Of a stretch of DNA of 55,169 bases, positions 18,887 through 26,988 are shown in pieces. The stretch comes from Clostridia bacterium (lineage in GTDB: Bacteria > Bacillota > Clostridia > Oscillospirales > CAG-272), in contig JAFSYU010000009.1 in assembly GCA_017443595.1 (NCBI GenBank), forward strand, positions 1 to 55,169, given 5' to 3'. A program made the translations under genes and the position numbers. The notes beneath the pieces were generated by a model. The model had not been told where the DNA came from, did not search any database, and worked only from the letters and a program-made list of their open reading frames with translations. Positions within the stretch are counted from its first letter, which is position 1, and each line of letters begins with the position of its first letter.

Positions 18887-19828
18887 TTAAAGAGTATTCA
18901 GAAATTCCTTTATCGTTTCGTCGTAGCCCTTCTCGTCGTTTATTCTTATGCGCGAATGTGCGCCGTGGTCGAAATACACGAGCTTTTTATTCTCCGACGG
19001 ACACGCCGCGTACAGCTTTTTCGCCAACTCCGGCAAAGAATACGTATCCTCTTTGCTCTGCATGAAAAGTATGGGCTTTTTCATCTTCGGCATACGTTTG
19101 AGCGGTCCGTCCGTTACAGCGTTTGCGCCGGAGATGAAGAAAATATGCGCCATAACGCCGTACGTCATGGGGAAATTCGGCTTGTTCTTTTCCGCCATGT
19201 GATTTTTGAAAGATTCATAGAAATTGACGTACATACCGTCGGACACCATTGCGCTGATATATTCCGGACAATTCTTTGCCGTAACGGTGAAAAGCGCCGT
19301 GGACGCGCCTATGCAGATGCCGTGAAGCACGACGTTTTTGTTGCCGAAGCCGTTAAGCAGTTTGCCCCACTCTGTTATATCCTTATATTCTTTGTATCCG
19401 AGCGAACAGACTTTGCCGTCCGATAAACCGTGCGCGCGGTTGTCTATGACGAGAACGTTATAACCGGACTCTCTGTACGGTTCGGCAAAGTAGTAGGAAT
19501 AAAGACAGCATTCCGTTCTGCCTGCGATTATGATGACGGCTTTGTCCGCGCCGAAATCAAAATATTCTCCCACAAGACGGAATTTTCCGCTTTTTACCTC
19601 TACCGGTCTTTTTTTATCTTCGTACTTTTTTCCCCATTCAAGTCCGCGGTCAAACATCCTTTTGTATTCCGGATCCTCGGGAAAACTGCATACTCTTCCC
19701 CACTTATCCGGCTTGTTGCGTACAAGAAGAACGTAATATATGGCAAACGACATTGCAAGCACCGGCGCGACGAACAGTAATATCACCGCCGCCAAGACCG
19801 ATATCAAAACCCAGAACCAAACACCCAT
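18887..19828 (-). CDS. Membrane-anchored alpha/beta hydrolase with Cys in the nucleophile position
   Basis: 313 aa. One N-terminal transmembrane helix (~6-35), then an alpha/beta-hydrolase fold. The nucleophile elbow, normally GxSxG, reads HGICIGAST with Cys172 (codon TGC). Candidate acid Asp261 (SKEDTYS) and base His291 (DHGAHSRI) are present. The paralog at 22494 keeps Ser (GISMGTST). Cys nucleophiles in this fold are known in dienelactone hydrolase; most substrates here would be guesses. It follows fakA by 13 bases with RBS AAAGGA and closes the acyl cluster. Confidence 0.85.
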   Translation of the reverse strand: MGVWFWVLISVLAAVILLFVAPVLAMSFAIYYVLLVRNKPDKWGRVCSFPEDPEYKRMFDRGLEWGKKYEDKKRPVEVKSGKFRLVGEYFDFGADKAVIIIAGRTECCLYSYYFAEPYRESGYNVLVIDNRAHGLSDGKVCSLGYKEYKDITEWGKLLNGFGNKNVVLHGICIGASTALFTVTAKNCPEYISAMVSDGMYVNFYESFKNHMAEKNKPNFPMTYGVMAHIFFISGANAVTDGPLKRMPKMKKPILFMQSKEDTYSLPELAKKLYAACPSENKKLVYFDHGAHSRIRINDEKGYDETIKEFLNTL

Positions 19829-19841
19829 TTATAACAATCCT

Positions 19842-21503
19842 TTATTCAGAAATACCTATCATAAAGCGGTAAACGCTCTGACCGCCGTAAACGAACGTGA
19901 CCTCAAGCAAAGGAAACGCCTCGGAAAGTCTTTCCCCAAGTATCGCCTCATGTTCATCCGGTACGCCGTCGCCTCTGAAGATAACGCAGCTTTCAACGTC
20001 TTCGATCCCGTCTACGGCTTTGAGTCCGCTTATTATACAGTCGCACCAGTCGGTAGACGCGGCTACGAGCCTGCCGTTCAACAGCACAATCTCTTCTCCC
20101 GCCTTGCAGGAAATACCGCCGTTTTTGTAATCCTTAGTTGCGACGGATTCCGTAAGCGTAACGGTGCTTTTCATGCCGTTTCTCATCTGCTTAACGCGCA
20201 GATCCGTATCGGCGCTGTCCTGTATATCCATTGCGAGAGCGAAATAGCCCTCCGCGGGACTTTTTGTGGGCAGCACCTCCGCGTTTTTCACCTCGGAGAG
20301 TCTGATCGCCTGATCCGCCGCCATCACCACGTTTTTATTGTTAGGCAAGATCACTATTTTATCCGCGGATACTTTGCCTAACGCTCTTATGAAATCCTCA
20401 GTTGATGCGTTGAGCGTTTCCGCGCAGTTTATAACAACGTCGCACCCGAGATCGCGGAACGTTTTTTCCATTCCGTCGCCGTTGACCGCCGCTATGACCG
20501 AAAGCTCCTTATGACCGGACGGCTCCGCCGCTCCCTGCAGCACCTCGTTATGCTGGAGCTGCATATTCTCCAGCTTGAACGTCAGAAATTCACCGAATTC
20601 CTGGGATAACGTTATGACCTTGGCGGGTTTGAATGTGTGTATATGAACCTTTACCCTGCGCCCGTCCTGCACTACGACAAGCGATTTACCGTACAGCTTG
20701 AGATCGTCTATATACTGCCTTAACACAAAGCGCTGCGTGTAATTTTCGTTTTTGAGCAGCTGCAGGATGAATTCCATGCAGTAGCCTTCCTCAAACACGC
20801 TGTTCTCGTTGAAAAGATGCAGATCCGCCGGCTCCGGAGCAACGGGTCCGATTACCGCCGCCGCGGCTTCCTCGGTTTCCGCTTTGTGTTCCTTGCCGTA
20901 AAGCTTGTCGAGCATACCCTCAAAAATAAGTATATATCCGTACGCTCCGCTGTCTATAACGCCTGATTCTTTCAGCACCGGCAGCAGCTCCGGGGTAAAA
21001 GACAGGCTTTTTCTCATTTCCGCCACGTACATGGATAAAAACTCTTCCATTGCAGTCTGCCGCGTCAGCTGGAATCTTATATGTTCTATGCCCTCTCTTG
21101 CCACCGTCAGTATAGTTCCCTCAACGGGATGTATGACGGACGCGTAAGCGGTCTTATACGAGCGTATCAGCGCGTTTCTGAGCTGCGCCGGGCTTATCCA
21201 GCCGCATCTTGCAAGCTCCAGATACAGTCCTTTGAAAAGCTGTGAGAGTATAACGCCGGAATTTCCGCGCGCTCCCAAGAGCATACCGTCGCTTACGCTT
21301 TTAAGATACGGTCCCGCTTCAAATTTTGACGGAGCGGAACTCAGCCCGTGACCGAGCGTGAGCGACATATTCGTTCCCGTATCGCCGTCCGCGACCGGAA
21401 ACACGTTGAGTTTGTTGACCTCTTCCCTGTGGCACAGCAGATTGTTGAGACCGTTTTTCAACATGGACTCAAGCTGCTGGCCGTTTATCTTCATTGTGGA
21501 CAT
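19842..21503 (-). CDS. fakA: Fatty acid kinase ATP-binding subunit, FakA/YloV-like
   Basis: 553 aa from ATG 21503 (a TTG one codon earlier and an ATG at 21494 are alternatives). The N-terminal DAK2-type kinase domain (~1-200) has NVFPVADGDTGTNMSLTL, the Mg-ATP site with its Asp pair, and LGARGNSGVILSQ. The middle and C-terminal domains (~225-553) match the YloV/FakA family. FakA phosphorylates a fatty acid held by a FakB protein, giving acyl-phosphate for phospholipid synthesis or transfer to ACP via PlsX. The FakB candidate lies immediately upstream (39 bases apart), making a complete two-protein system. Confidence 0.9.
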   Translation of the reverse strand: MSTMKINGQQLESMLKNGLNNLLCHREEVNKLNVFPVADGDTGTNMSLTLGHGLSSAPSKFEAGPYLKSVSDGMLLGARGNSGVILSQLFKGLYLELARCGWISPAQLRNALIRSYKTAYASVIHPVEGTILTVAREGIEHIRFQLTRQTAMEEFLSMYVAEMRKSLSFTPELLPVLKESGVIDSGAYGYILIFEGMLDKLYGKEHKAETEEAAAAVIGPVAPEPADLHLFNENSVFEEGYCMEFILQLLKNENYTQRFVLRQYIDDLKLYGKSLVVVQDGRRVKVHIHTFKPAKVITLSQEFGEFLTFKLENMQLQHNEVLQGAAEPSGHKELSVIAAVNGDGMEKTFRDLGCDVVINCAETLNASTEDFIRALGKVSADKIVILPNNKNVVMAADQAIRLSEVKNAEVLPTKSPAEGYFALAMDIQDSADTDLRVKQMRNGMKSTVTLTESVATKDYKNGGISCKAGEEIVLLNGRLVAASTDWCDCIISGLKAVDGIEDVESCVIFRGDGVPDEHEAILGERLSEAFPLLEVTFVYGGQSVYRFMIGISE

Positions 21504-21541
21504 CAAATATGCCTGCCTTAAAACGGTTATTTTTTAAACGC

Positions 21542-22474
21542 TTATTCCTTTGCTTCCAGATATTTGTTAAGAAGCTCTTTTTCAAACGAAAGATCCTTTG
21601 ATATGGGCTTGCCCACGTAATACGCCGCCATAAGTCCGGGGCCTACGTTTATGCCGCAGGACGGATACACGTCTTTTATATATACGGCCTTAGGATGCAG
21701 TCTTTCTTCTATGAGCTTTTTATATTCTTCCGCCTGCGGCAGACGGTTTGTCTGAGCTATGAATATAACCTGATCCTGCGGATCCTCTATCGTGCCCTCG
21801 ATATATGAAAGCAGAGCCGCGTACGCTTTTTTAGCGCCTTTGGCCTTGCCTATGACCGTGGTCATGCCGTTATAGTCAAATTCACCTATCGGCTTGACTC
21901 CGGCAAGCGCTCCGAAAAAAGCCTTTGCGTGCGTAAGTCTGCCTTTTTTCGCAACGAAAGAAAGATCGTCAAGCCAGCCCGCCTGGTGGAAGCGGTTTTT
22001 GTTCTCCTCCACCCACGCCGCGACTTCTTCCACGCTCTTGCCCCGGTCGCGCTGCAGCGATGCGTGTATAGCCATAAGTCCGAAGCCTGGGCCGAATCTC
22101 ATGGAATCTATAACGGTTATCTTTACGTTGTATTTTGCGGTTATAACGTTTTTTGCCTGAAGCGCAAAGTTGTACGCGCCGCTCATACTGCTCGATATAG
22201 TCATAAGGACTATATCCTTGCCCTCGGACGCGGGTCCCTCCATAGCCTCCGCGAATTCCTCAACGTTTGCGGGAGAGGTGCTGTATTCATCCGGTCTTTT
22301 TTTAAGATCCGCGTAAAACTCGTCGCGCGGCACGGTGTTCCAGTCCAGAAACGCCCTCATCTCGTTATTTCCCGGGAACACGAGATGTCCGGGAACGATT
22401 ATAATGCCGTATTTTTCAGCAAGTTCTTTTGTAAGATCGCAGGTGCCGTCGGCCATTATTGCAAAATTGCTCAT
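21542..22474 (-). CDS. DegV family fatty-acid-binding protein (FakB-like)
   Basis: 310 aa. ATG 22474 is chosen over 22525 because AAGGAG lies 7 bases before it, and the longer form would overlap the upstream hydrolase. The DegV fold is shown by FAIMADGTCDLT at the N-terminus, YSTSPANVEEF (~60-70) and ISSSMSGAYNFA (~88-99). The TSPA and SSSxSGxY motifs bind the fatty-acid carboxylate in this family. FakB delivers bound fatty acid to FakA for phosphorylation. Adjacent to fakA, with alpha/beta hydrolases on both sides of the pair, which could release the fatty acid it captures (inference). Confidence 0.88.
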   Translation of the reverse strand: MSNFAIMADGTCDLTKELAEKYGIIIVPGHLVFPGNNEMRAFLDWNTVPRDEFYADLKKRPDEYSTSPANVEEFAEAMEGPASEGKDIVLMTISSSMSGAYNFALQAKNVITAKYNVKITVIDSMRFGPGFGLMAIHASLQRDRGKSVEEVAAWVEENKNRFHQAGWLDDLSFVAKKGRLTHAKAFFGALAGVKPIGEFDYNGMTTVIGKAKGAKKAYAALLSYIEGTIEDPQDQVIFIAQTNRLPQAEEYKKLIEERLHPKAVYIKDVYPSCGINVGPGLMAAYYVGKPISKDLSFEKELLNKYLEAKE

Positions 22475-22493
22475 AAAATTCTCCTTATCCGGT

Positions 22494-23438
22494 TTATTTG
22501 TTGAATTGTGCTTCCGTAAATTCAAATATTTCCTCTCTCAGCTCGTCGCTGCCCGTGGAAAACGAAAGCGTGTGGTGCAGTCCGTCAGGCAAAAGCAGCT
22601 TTTTTGCGCTTGCACAGGCGTCGTAATTTATCTGACTGTCTTTGTAGGGCACCGTCTCATCCGCTTTGCCGTGCAAAAACAGCGCGGGTATCCTGTTGTT
22701 TTTAAGCGAGTCCGCCGTATTCATTTTCAGATCTTCTTTGAATCTGCGTTTGAACATCAGGTTTAACACGGGCAAGATCAGTTTGCCCGGCAGCCGCCGT
22801 CTTACGCAGTCGCGGTATATCTGTATATACGGCGAGACGTATCCGCAGTCAAGTATAAGCGCCTTGACCTTTTCGCTCTTTATCTTCGGCGCCGCGTAAG
22901 CTATAGTGGACGTGCCCATGGATATGCCGTACAGCACGACGTTTGACGCCGGCGTCTTGTCAAGCCAGTCTGTCCAGGACGTTATATCGTGTCTTTCGAT
23001 AATACCCAAGGTGCAGTATTCTCCGCCGCTGACGCTGTGCGCGCGCTGGAACACAAGCAGCACGTTGTATCCGCGCTCTGCAAAATACTCCGCGTGCGCG
23101 CCGAAATTGACGAGCGGCGACGCGCTGTAGCCGTGGAAAAACGCAACGGTCTTATCGCTTTTAAGATCGATATAGTCGGCGTAAAGATCAAGTCCGTCGT
23201 ACGACGTTGTTCTGACGCGCTGCAGCTCGTAGTTTTTTTCAACTCTTGCGGCGGCGTCGCGCATCATCTGCTCAAAGGGCGCGAAATATGATTTGGATAT
23301 ATCTCTGCCCTTAAGCGGCTCTGCGCTTTTTTTGCCGAATATTTTATCAAAAGACAGTATCGTGGGACCTATGATAAAAACAAGATACAGGACCAGAACG
23401 GTCCCCAGGACCACGAGAATAATATAAAGTGCCGTCAT
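22494..23438 (-). CDS. Membrane-anchored alpha/beta hydrolase (Ser type)
   Basis: 314 aa. N-terminal transmembrane helix (~3-28). Alpha/beta-hydrolase core with FFHGYSASP (oxyanion region, ~100), a canonical nucleophile elbow YGISMGTST (Ser173), candidate acid in HGKADETVP, and base His in LPDGLHHTLSF. It is the paralog of the Cys-type protein at 18887 (shared YNVLLVFxRAHSxSxGxxC-like and GTST segments). Probably an esterase, lipase or peptidase facing the membrane; substrate unknown. RBS AAGAGGAAGT just before the ATG. Confidence 0.85.
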   Translation of the reverse strand: MTALYIILVVLGTVLVLYLVFIIGPTILSFDKIFGKKSAEPLKGRDISKSYFAPFEQMMRDAAARVEKNYELQRVRTTSYDGLDLYADYIDLKSDKTVAFFHGYSASPLVNFGAHAEYFAERGYNVLLVFQRAHSVSGGEYCTLGIIERHDITSWTDWLDKTPASNVVLYGISMGTSTIAYAAPKIKSEKVKALILDCGYVSPYIQIYRDCVRRRLPGKLILPVLNLMFKRRFKEDLKMNTADSLKNNRIPALFLHGKADETVPYKDSQINYDACASAKKLLLPDGLHHTLSFSTGSDELREEIFEFTEAQFNK

Positions 23439-23499
23439 TACTTCCTCTTAAGTAAATAACTTGATATACAAAAAGGTTACGGTGCGATAAAGAAAACGT

Positions 23500-23946
23500 T
23501 TATTTTTCGCCGTCCTCCGCACGCTGCTTTCCGTGTGAGCCGGAAGCGAACAGCCGCCATTTGCGGCGCACTTCCTCCTCCTGCTCGCTGTACTTGACTC
23601 CGAAAACGCATTCGTAAACAAAATGCTCGCAGTTGTTGTGGATTATATTGTATCCGCCCTCGCCTATACGTGAACGCGCAAGCTCCGCGGTTTTGTCCGG
23701 CGGAAATCTTTTGCGGCGCTCGCTTCTGTCAAGCTCGGCGCGCTCCGCTATTTTCCCGCAGCAGAACGTGTCTATATCTACCGCGCAGACGGTCGGCGGG
23801 GAGTTTTTGTCCGCGTATTCCGGCAAAGGCGGGTATCCGAACTGTATGACCTCGTCCTCGGATATGAATATGCCGTAATGGTATATGGAGCCTACGCGTA
23901 TACGGACGATATCCGCACGTTTACAGTCGCCGGGTGACCACTTCAT
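23500..23946 (-). CDS. LRAT-fold (NlpC/P60 superfamily) protein
   Basis: 148 aa. Landmarks of the lecithin:retinol acyltransferase domain: GDIVRI-like strand (ADIVRIRV), YHYGIFIS with His23, VIQFG with Gln35 where mammalian PLAAT enzymes have the second His, and NNCEHFVYECV with Cys106 as nucleophile. Members move or release acyl chains from phospholipids through an acyl-Cys intermediate (family knowledge), and the third polar residue varies in the superfamily. The start overlaps the stop of the acyl carrier protein gene as ATGA, so translation is coupled. Acyl transfer or phospholipase activity is therefore a reasonable but unproven call. Confidence 0.78.
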   Translation of the reverse strand: MKWSPGDCKRADIVRIRVGSIYHYGIFISEDEVIQFGYPPLPEYADKNSPPTVCAVDIDTFCCGKIAERAELDRSERRKRFPPDKTAELARSRIGEGGYNIIHNNCEHFVYECVFGVKYSEQEEEVRRKWRLFASGSHGKQRAEDGEK

Positions 23947-24191
23947 GCCAGTTTTTTCTCAATATAGTTTATAACGTCTTTGAACGTGTCAAATGACGTT
24001 ACGGTAACGTCGTCAAATCTTATGTCAAATGTCTCCTCTATCGCTATTACGGTATAAAGCATATTGACGGACGTAAGTCCGAGATCCGTCTGGAGCTTTG
24101 CGTCCTCCGTGCATTTGTCAAGCACGTCCGGATCGTCCGACGCGGACAAAAGGATATCCTTCAGCTTATCTGCTATTTCTTCTCTTCTCAT
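23943..24191 (-). CDS. Acyl carrier protein, free-standing
   Basis: 82 aa from ATG 24191, chosen because it overlaps the upstream ligase stop as ATGA; an ATG two codons earlier (24197) is possible. Four-helix carrier protein pattern with TDLGLTSVNMLYTVIAIEETF; Ser41 is the phosphopantetheine site. The usual DSL reads TSV here, so it is not the housekeeping fatty-acid AcpP and probably has a dedicated partner, most simply the acyl-activating enzyme just upstream. Overlaps the LRAT gene by 3 bases. Confidence 0.86.
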   Translation of the reverse strand: MRREEIADKLKDILLSASDDPDVLDKCTEDAKLQTDLGLTSVNMLYTVIAIEETFDIRFDDVTVTSFDTFKDVINYIEKKLA

Positions 24192-25699
24192 TTGCATTTA
24201 CGGTATCTCACTATCTTCATACTCGGAGTTCTTTCAAAGTCCGTATCGCGTACCTCTATCCTGCTGACGCGCTGGTACGGAGGCAGTTCTTTGTTGATCT
24301 TCTCAAGCTCCGATATGATATATTCTTTAACGTTGCCTTCCACGCCTTTAAGCTCCGGCATCCTCGGCACTACTTCAAGCGCCAATATGTGGCCGCCGTT
24401 CGGGAGCACGTCCTCAAACACCTGGCTGTCCTGAATGAACGACGGTGCGTTGAAACGCGCCTCCACCTCCGCGGGAGATACGTTTTCTCCGTTTGACAAA
24501 ACGATTATTTCTTTTGATCTGCCGGTGATGTATAAGAAGCCGTCGTCTATCCTTACGAGATCGCCCGTCTTGAACCAGCCGTCCTCGTAAGCCGCTTTGC
24601 TCTCCTCCGGCTCGTTTACGTAGCCGTCCATCATGTTGTCGCCTTTGAGCCACAGCTCGCCGTCAACTACGCGGAGCGTCTGGTTGGGGAACGGGATACC
24701 GACGGATTCGGGTTTTCCGATAGAATCCGGGTTGCCGGAAACAAGGTTTGCGGACTCCGTCAAGCCGTAGCCGGCAAGAAGCAGCACGCCCGTTTTGTAG
24801 TATTCTCTGATCAGATACGGAGAAACGGCGGCGGCGCCGCAGATTATATATTTAAGATCCGGGCCGAGCATATTTTTGCCGAATTTATACGAAAGCATAA
24901 GCGCCATCTCGGCAAGCGCGGGAACGAGCACGAGCACGGTCGGACGGAACAAAGCTATATCGCGGAACATATCTTTGTTGTTGCGGCAGATATACAGAGC
25001 GCTGCCGGTGTAAAGCGAAGTCATGAGGTTCCTTATAAGTCCGAAGACGTGGGAAAGCGGAAGGACGAGCAGATATCTCTGATTGAAAACTTCTTTATAT
25101 CCGTAGCAGCCGTTTACGGTGCCTTCCATAACGGCGCGGTGGGATAAAAGCGCTCCTTTGCTTCTTCCGGTGGTGCCGCCGGTGAACATGACGGCGCAGG
25201 GATCGTCGGGCTGTGAATCTTTAACGCCTTCGGGTTTGTCCGCTTTTGCCATAACGTTTATAAGCGGGAGCTGCGGAGCGGCGGTTTTGACGGTTGCGAG
25301 CTTTTCTTCAAGCGCCGGGTGATATATAAGCTCGTTTGCGCCGAGTTTCATGCAGCAGCCGTATACGGCGTCCGCGGGAAGCTGCGGCGGAAGTATGACC
25401 GCCGTATTGCCCGACGTTACGGCCGCCAGATACGCTTTTACGAATTCGTATGAATTGGGGCAAAGTACAGCCGCGCGTTTTCCTTCTCCGAGCAGCGGAC
25501 GGAAATATGACGCGTCTTCCTCAAGCTGACCGTAGGTATATTTTTTCCCATCGTCTTCTATCGCGGTAAGCGCGGCGTATTTATTTATGCAGTCTTTCCA
25601 CATTTCGCCCACGGTGCCGTAAGACACGATCTTATCAAAAGTTTCGTTATCCGTGTACTTTCTGAAATTTTCTCTGTCTGTGGTATAGATCTTATCCAT
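24188..25699 (-). CDS. Acyl-activating enzyme (AMP-binding ligase)
   Basis: 503 aa. ANL-superfamily adenylation enzyme: P-loop MFTGGTTGRSKGALLSH (~168-184), AGYGLTES (~305-312), the hinge region TGDLVRIDDGFLYITGRSKE (~370-389; cited in full at 20 residues), SNGENVSPAEVE and C-terminal RTPSMKIVR with the catalytic Lys. It should activate a carboxylic acid as acyl-AMP and pass it to CoA or a carrier protein; the neighbouring ACP suggests acyl-ACP. AAAGGA lies 9 bases before the ATG. Second such enzyme in the cluster, without a fused carrier. Confidence 0.88.
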   Translation of the reverse strand: MDKIYTTDRENFRKYTDNETFDKIVSYGTVGEMWKDCINKYAALTAIEDDGKKYTYGQLEEDASYFRPLLGEGKRAAVLCPNSYEFVKAYLAAVTSGNTAVILPPQLPADAVYGCCMKLGANELIYHPALEEKLATVKTAAPQLPLINVMAKADKPEGVKDSQPDDPCAVMFTGGTTGRSKGALLSHRAVMEGTVNGCYGYKEVFNQRYLLVLPLSHVFGLIRNLMTSLYTGSALYICRNNKDMFRDIALFRPTVLVLVPALAEMALMLSYKFGKNMLGPDLKYIICGAAAVSPYLIREYYKTGVLLLAGYGLTESANLVSGNPDSIGKPESVGIPFPNQTLRVVDGELWLKGDNMMDGYVNEPEESKAAYEDGWFKTGDLVRIDDGFLYITGRSKEIIVLSNGENVSPAEVEARFNAPSFIQDSQVFEDVLPNGGHILALEVVPRMPELKGVEGNVKEYIISELEKINKELPPYQRVSRIEVRDTDFERTPSMKIVRYRKCK

Positions 25700-26372
25700 T
25701 TTTTTCGTTCCTTTCGGCTGGTTTATTTATTAGCTCCATGAGCTTCAGTTCTTTTTCGTGCAGGTATCGCGCCGCCTCGTCTATCTGTGAGAATTTGGGG
25801 TGCGGACCGTATTTTTCCGTTACGGAAAAAGGTTCTCCTATAACAGCGATTATGCGCTCGTACGCGTGCTTTCTCGGTTTTATATAAACCGGTATTATCG
25901 GCGCGCCGCTCTGTACGGACATCAGTATCATACCGGATTTGAACGCCGCCGGCATTTCGCTCCCCGTATTCACCTGTCCCTCCGGGAACATAGATACGAG
26001 ATTGCCTTCTTTCAACACGTCCGTTATCTGCCTCATGGTGGCAAAACTCGCGTTCTCGCGGTCTATCGGTATACAGCGGAACAGCCGCAGCCAGAAGCCG
26101 CCGAGCTTTGACTGCATAAGATCCGATTTGCAGACGAACCTGTGACGCCGGTACCAGATGGCGAGCATAAGATACATCGGGTCTATCATGCCCACGTGAT
26201 TCATTATGACTATAGCCGCGCCTTTTATTCTTTTTTTCGCCGCCTCGTTTTCATAAATATGCTTAGGTCTGAACCAGAGCATCCCGGGCGCCGCCGTTAT
26301 CCTTACAAAATCAAGTACGAAATTTTTGATCGAAAACAGCCCGGCCTTATTTACCTTTTTGTCTTTCTTCAA
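25692..26372 (-). CDS. PlsC-like 1-acylglycerol-phosphate acyltransferase (second copy)
   Basis: 226 aa, TTG start at 26372 supported by GGAG 7 bases upstream; no suitable ATG exists nearby. Motif I MNHVGMIDPMYL (HX4D), motif II around FRCIPIDRE, motif III MFPEGQVNTG, motif IV PIIPVYI: the full PlsC/LPLAT signature. These enzymes transfer an acyl chain from acyl-ACP or acyl-CoA to a glycerolipid hydroxyl at the membrane. Overlaps the first acyltransferase gene by 26 bases. Confidence 0.88.
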   Translation of the reverse strand: MKKDKKVNKAGLFSIKNFVLDFVRITAAPGMLWFRPKHIYENEAAKKRIKGAAIVIMNHVGMIDPMYLMLAIWYRRHRFVCKSDLMQSKLGGFWLRLFRCIPIDRENASFATMRQITDVLKEGNLVSMFPEGQVNTGSEMPAAFKSGMILMSVQSGAPIIPVYIKPRKHAYERIIAVIGEPFSVTEKYGPHPKFSQIDEAARYLHEKELKLMELINKPAERNEKNG

Positions 26373-26988
26373 GTAATTTCTCCAAATAAAGCAGTTTTTT
26401 CCGCAGAGCCGCGTTTACCGCTTCAGTATTTTCTTTGTCAGTTTTTGCGGGGTCTGAATGATCGCCGGGATATACCGGAGCGCCTATTATAACTCTCGCT
26501 CTTTTTTTGTTGAAATAACTGCCGTTGGTATATACGGGTATTATCGGCACGTTTTCCGCAAGTGAAAGATACGCCGCGCCGGGCTTGAACGGCAGAGGCT
26601 TTTCCTCTCCCGGCCTGGGCAGCCGCCCCTCCGGGAAAATGCACAGAACGCCGCGGTTTTGCAGTATCTTTTCGCACTTGCTCATAAATCCGTATTCGTT
26701 TTCGTCCCGGTCGACTCTTATACCGCCCATGAGTTTAAGAAAGGCGCCCAATACTTTTTTCTCAAACAGCACCTCAGCCATGACCGTACGCAGAGTCACC
26801 CCGAAAAAGACGAACAGGTAAACGGCGTAATCGAACACGGACGTGTGGTTTGACACGACTATCGCGCCGCCTTTGACGCGTCTGCCCTGTACCGCTTTGT
26901 CCTCATAGTAAATTTTCGTTCTGAAGCATATGAACTGCGGCAGCCAGCCGGTCAGCTTTACGAACGCGTTAAACAGTTTTATCAGCAT
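26347..26988 (-). CDS. PlsC-like acyltransferase (first copy)
   Basis: 213 aa. VVSNHTSVFDYAVYL (HX4D motif), GGIRVDRDE, CIFPEGRLPRPGEE and NVPIIPVYT form the LPLAT signature. It is only distantly similar to the downstream copy, so the two may act on different positions or acceptors. A hydrophobic N-terminus (MLIKLFNAFVKLTGWL) suggests peripheral membrane association. Overlaps the upstream ligase-carrier gene by 20 bases, which implies translational coupling. Confidence 0.88.
   Translation of the reverse strand: MLIKLFNAFVKLTGWLPQFICFRTKIYYEDKAVQGRRVKGGAIVVSNHTSVFDYAVYLFVFFGVTLRTVMAEVLFEKKVLGAFLKLMGGIRVDRDENEYGFMSKCEKILQNRGVLCIFPEGRLPRPGEEKPLPFKPGAAYLSLAENVPIIPVYTNGSYFNKKRARVIIGAPVYPGDHSDPAKTDKENTEAVNAALRKKLLYLEKLLEERQKGK

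Noticed and set aside
22475..22525. Longer DegV start at 22525
   Set aside because: It would overlap the upstream hydrolase by 32 bases and lacks an RBS, whereas ATG 22474 has AAGGAG at 7 bases and gives the normal family N-terminus.
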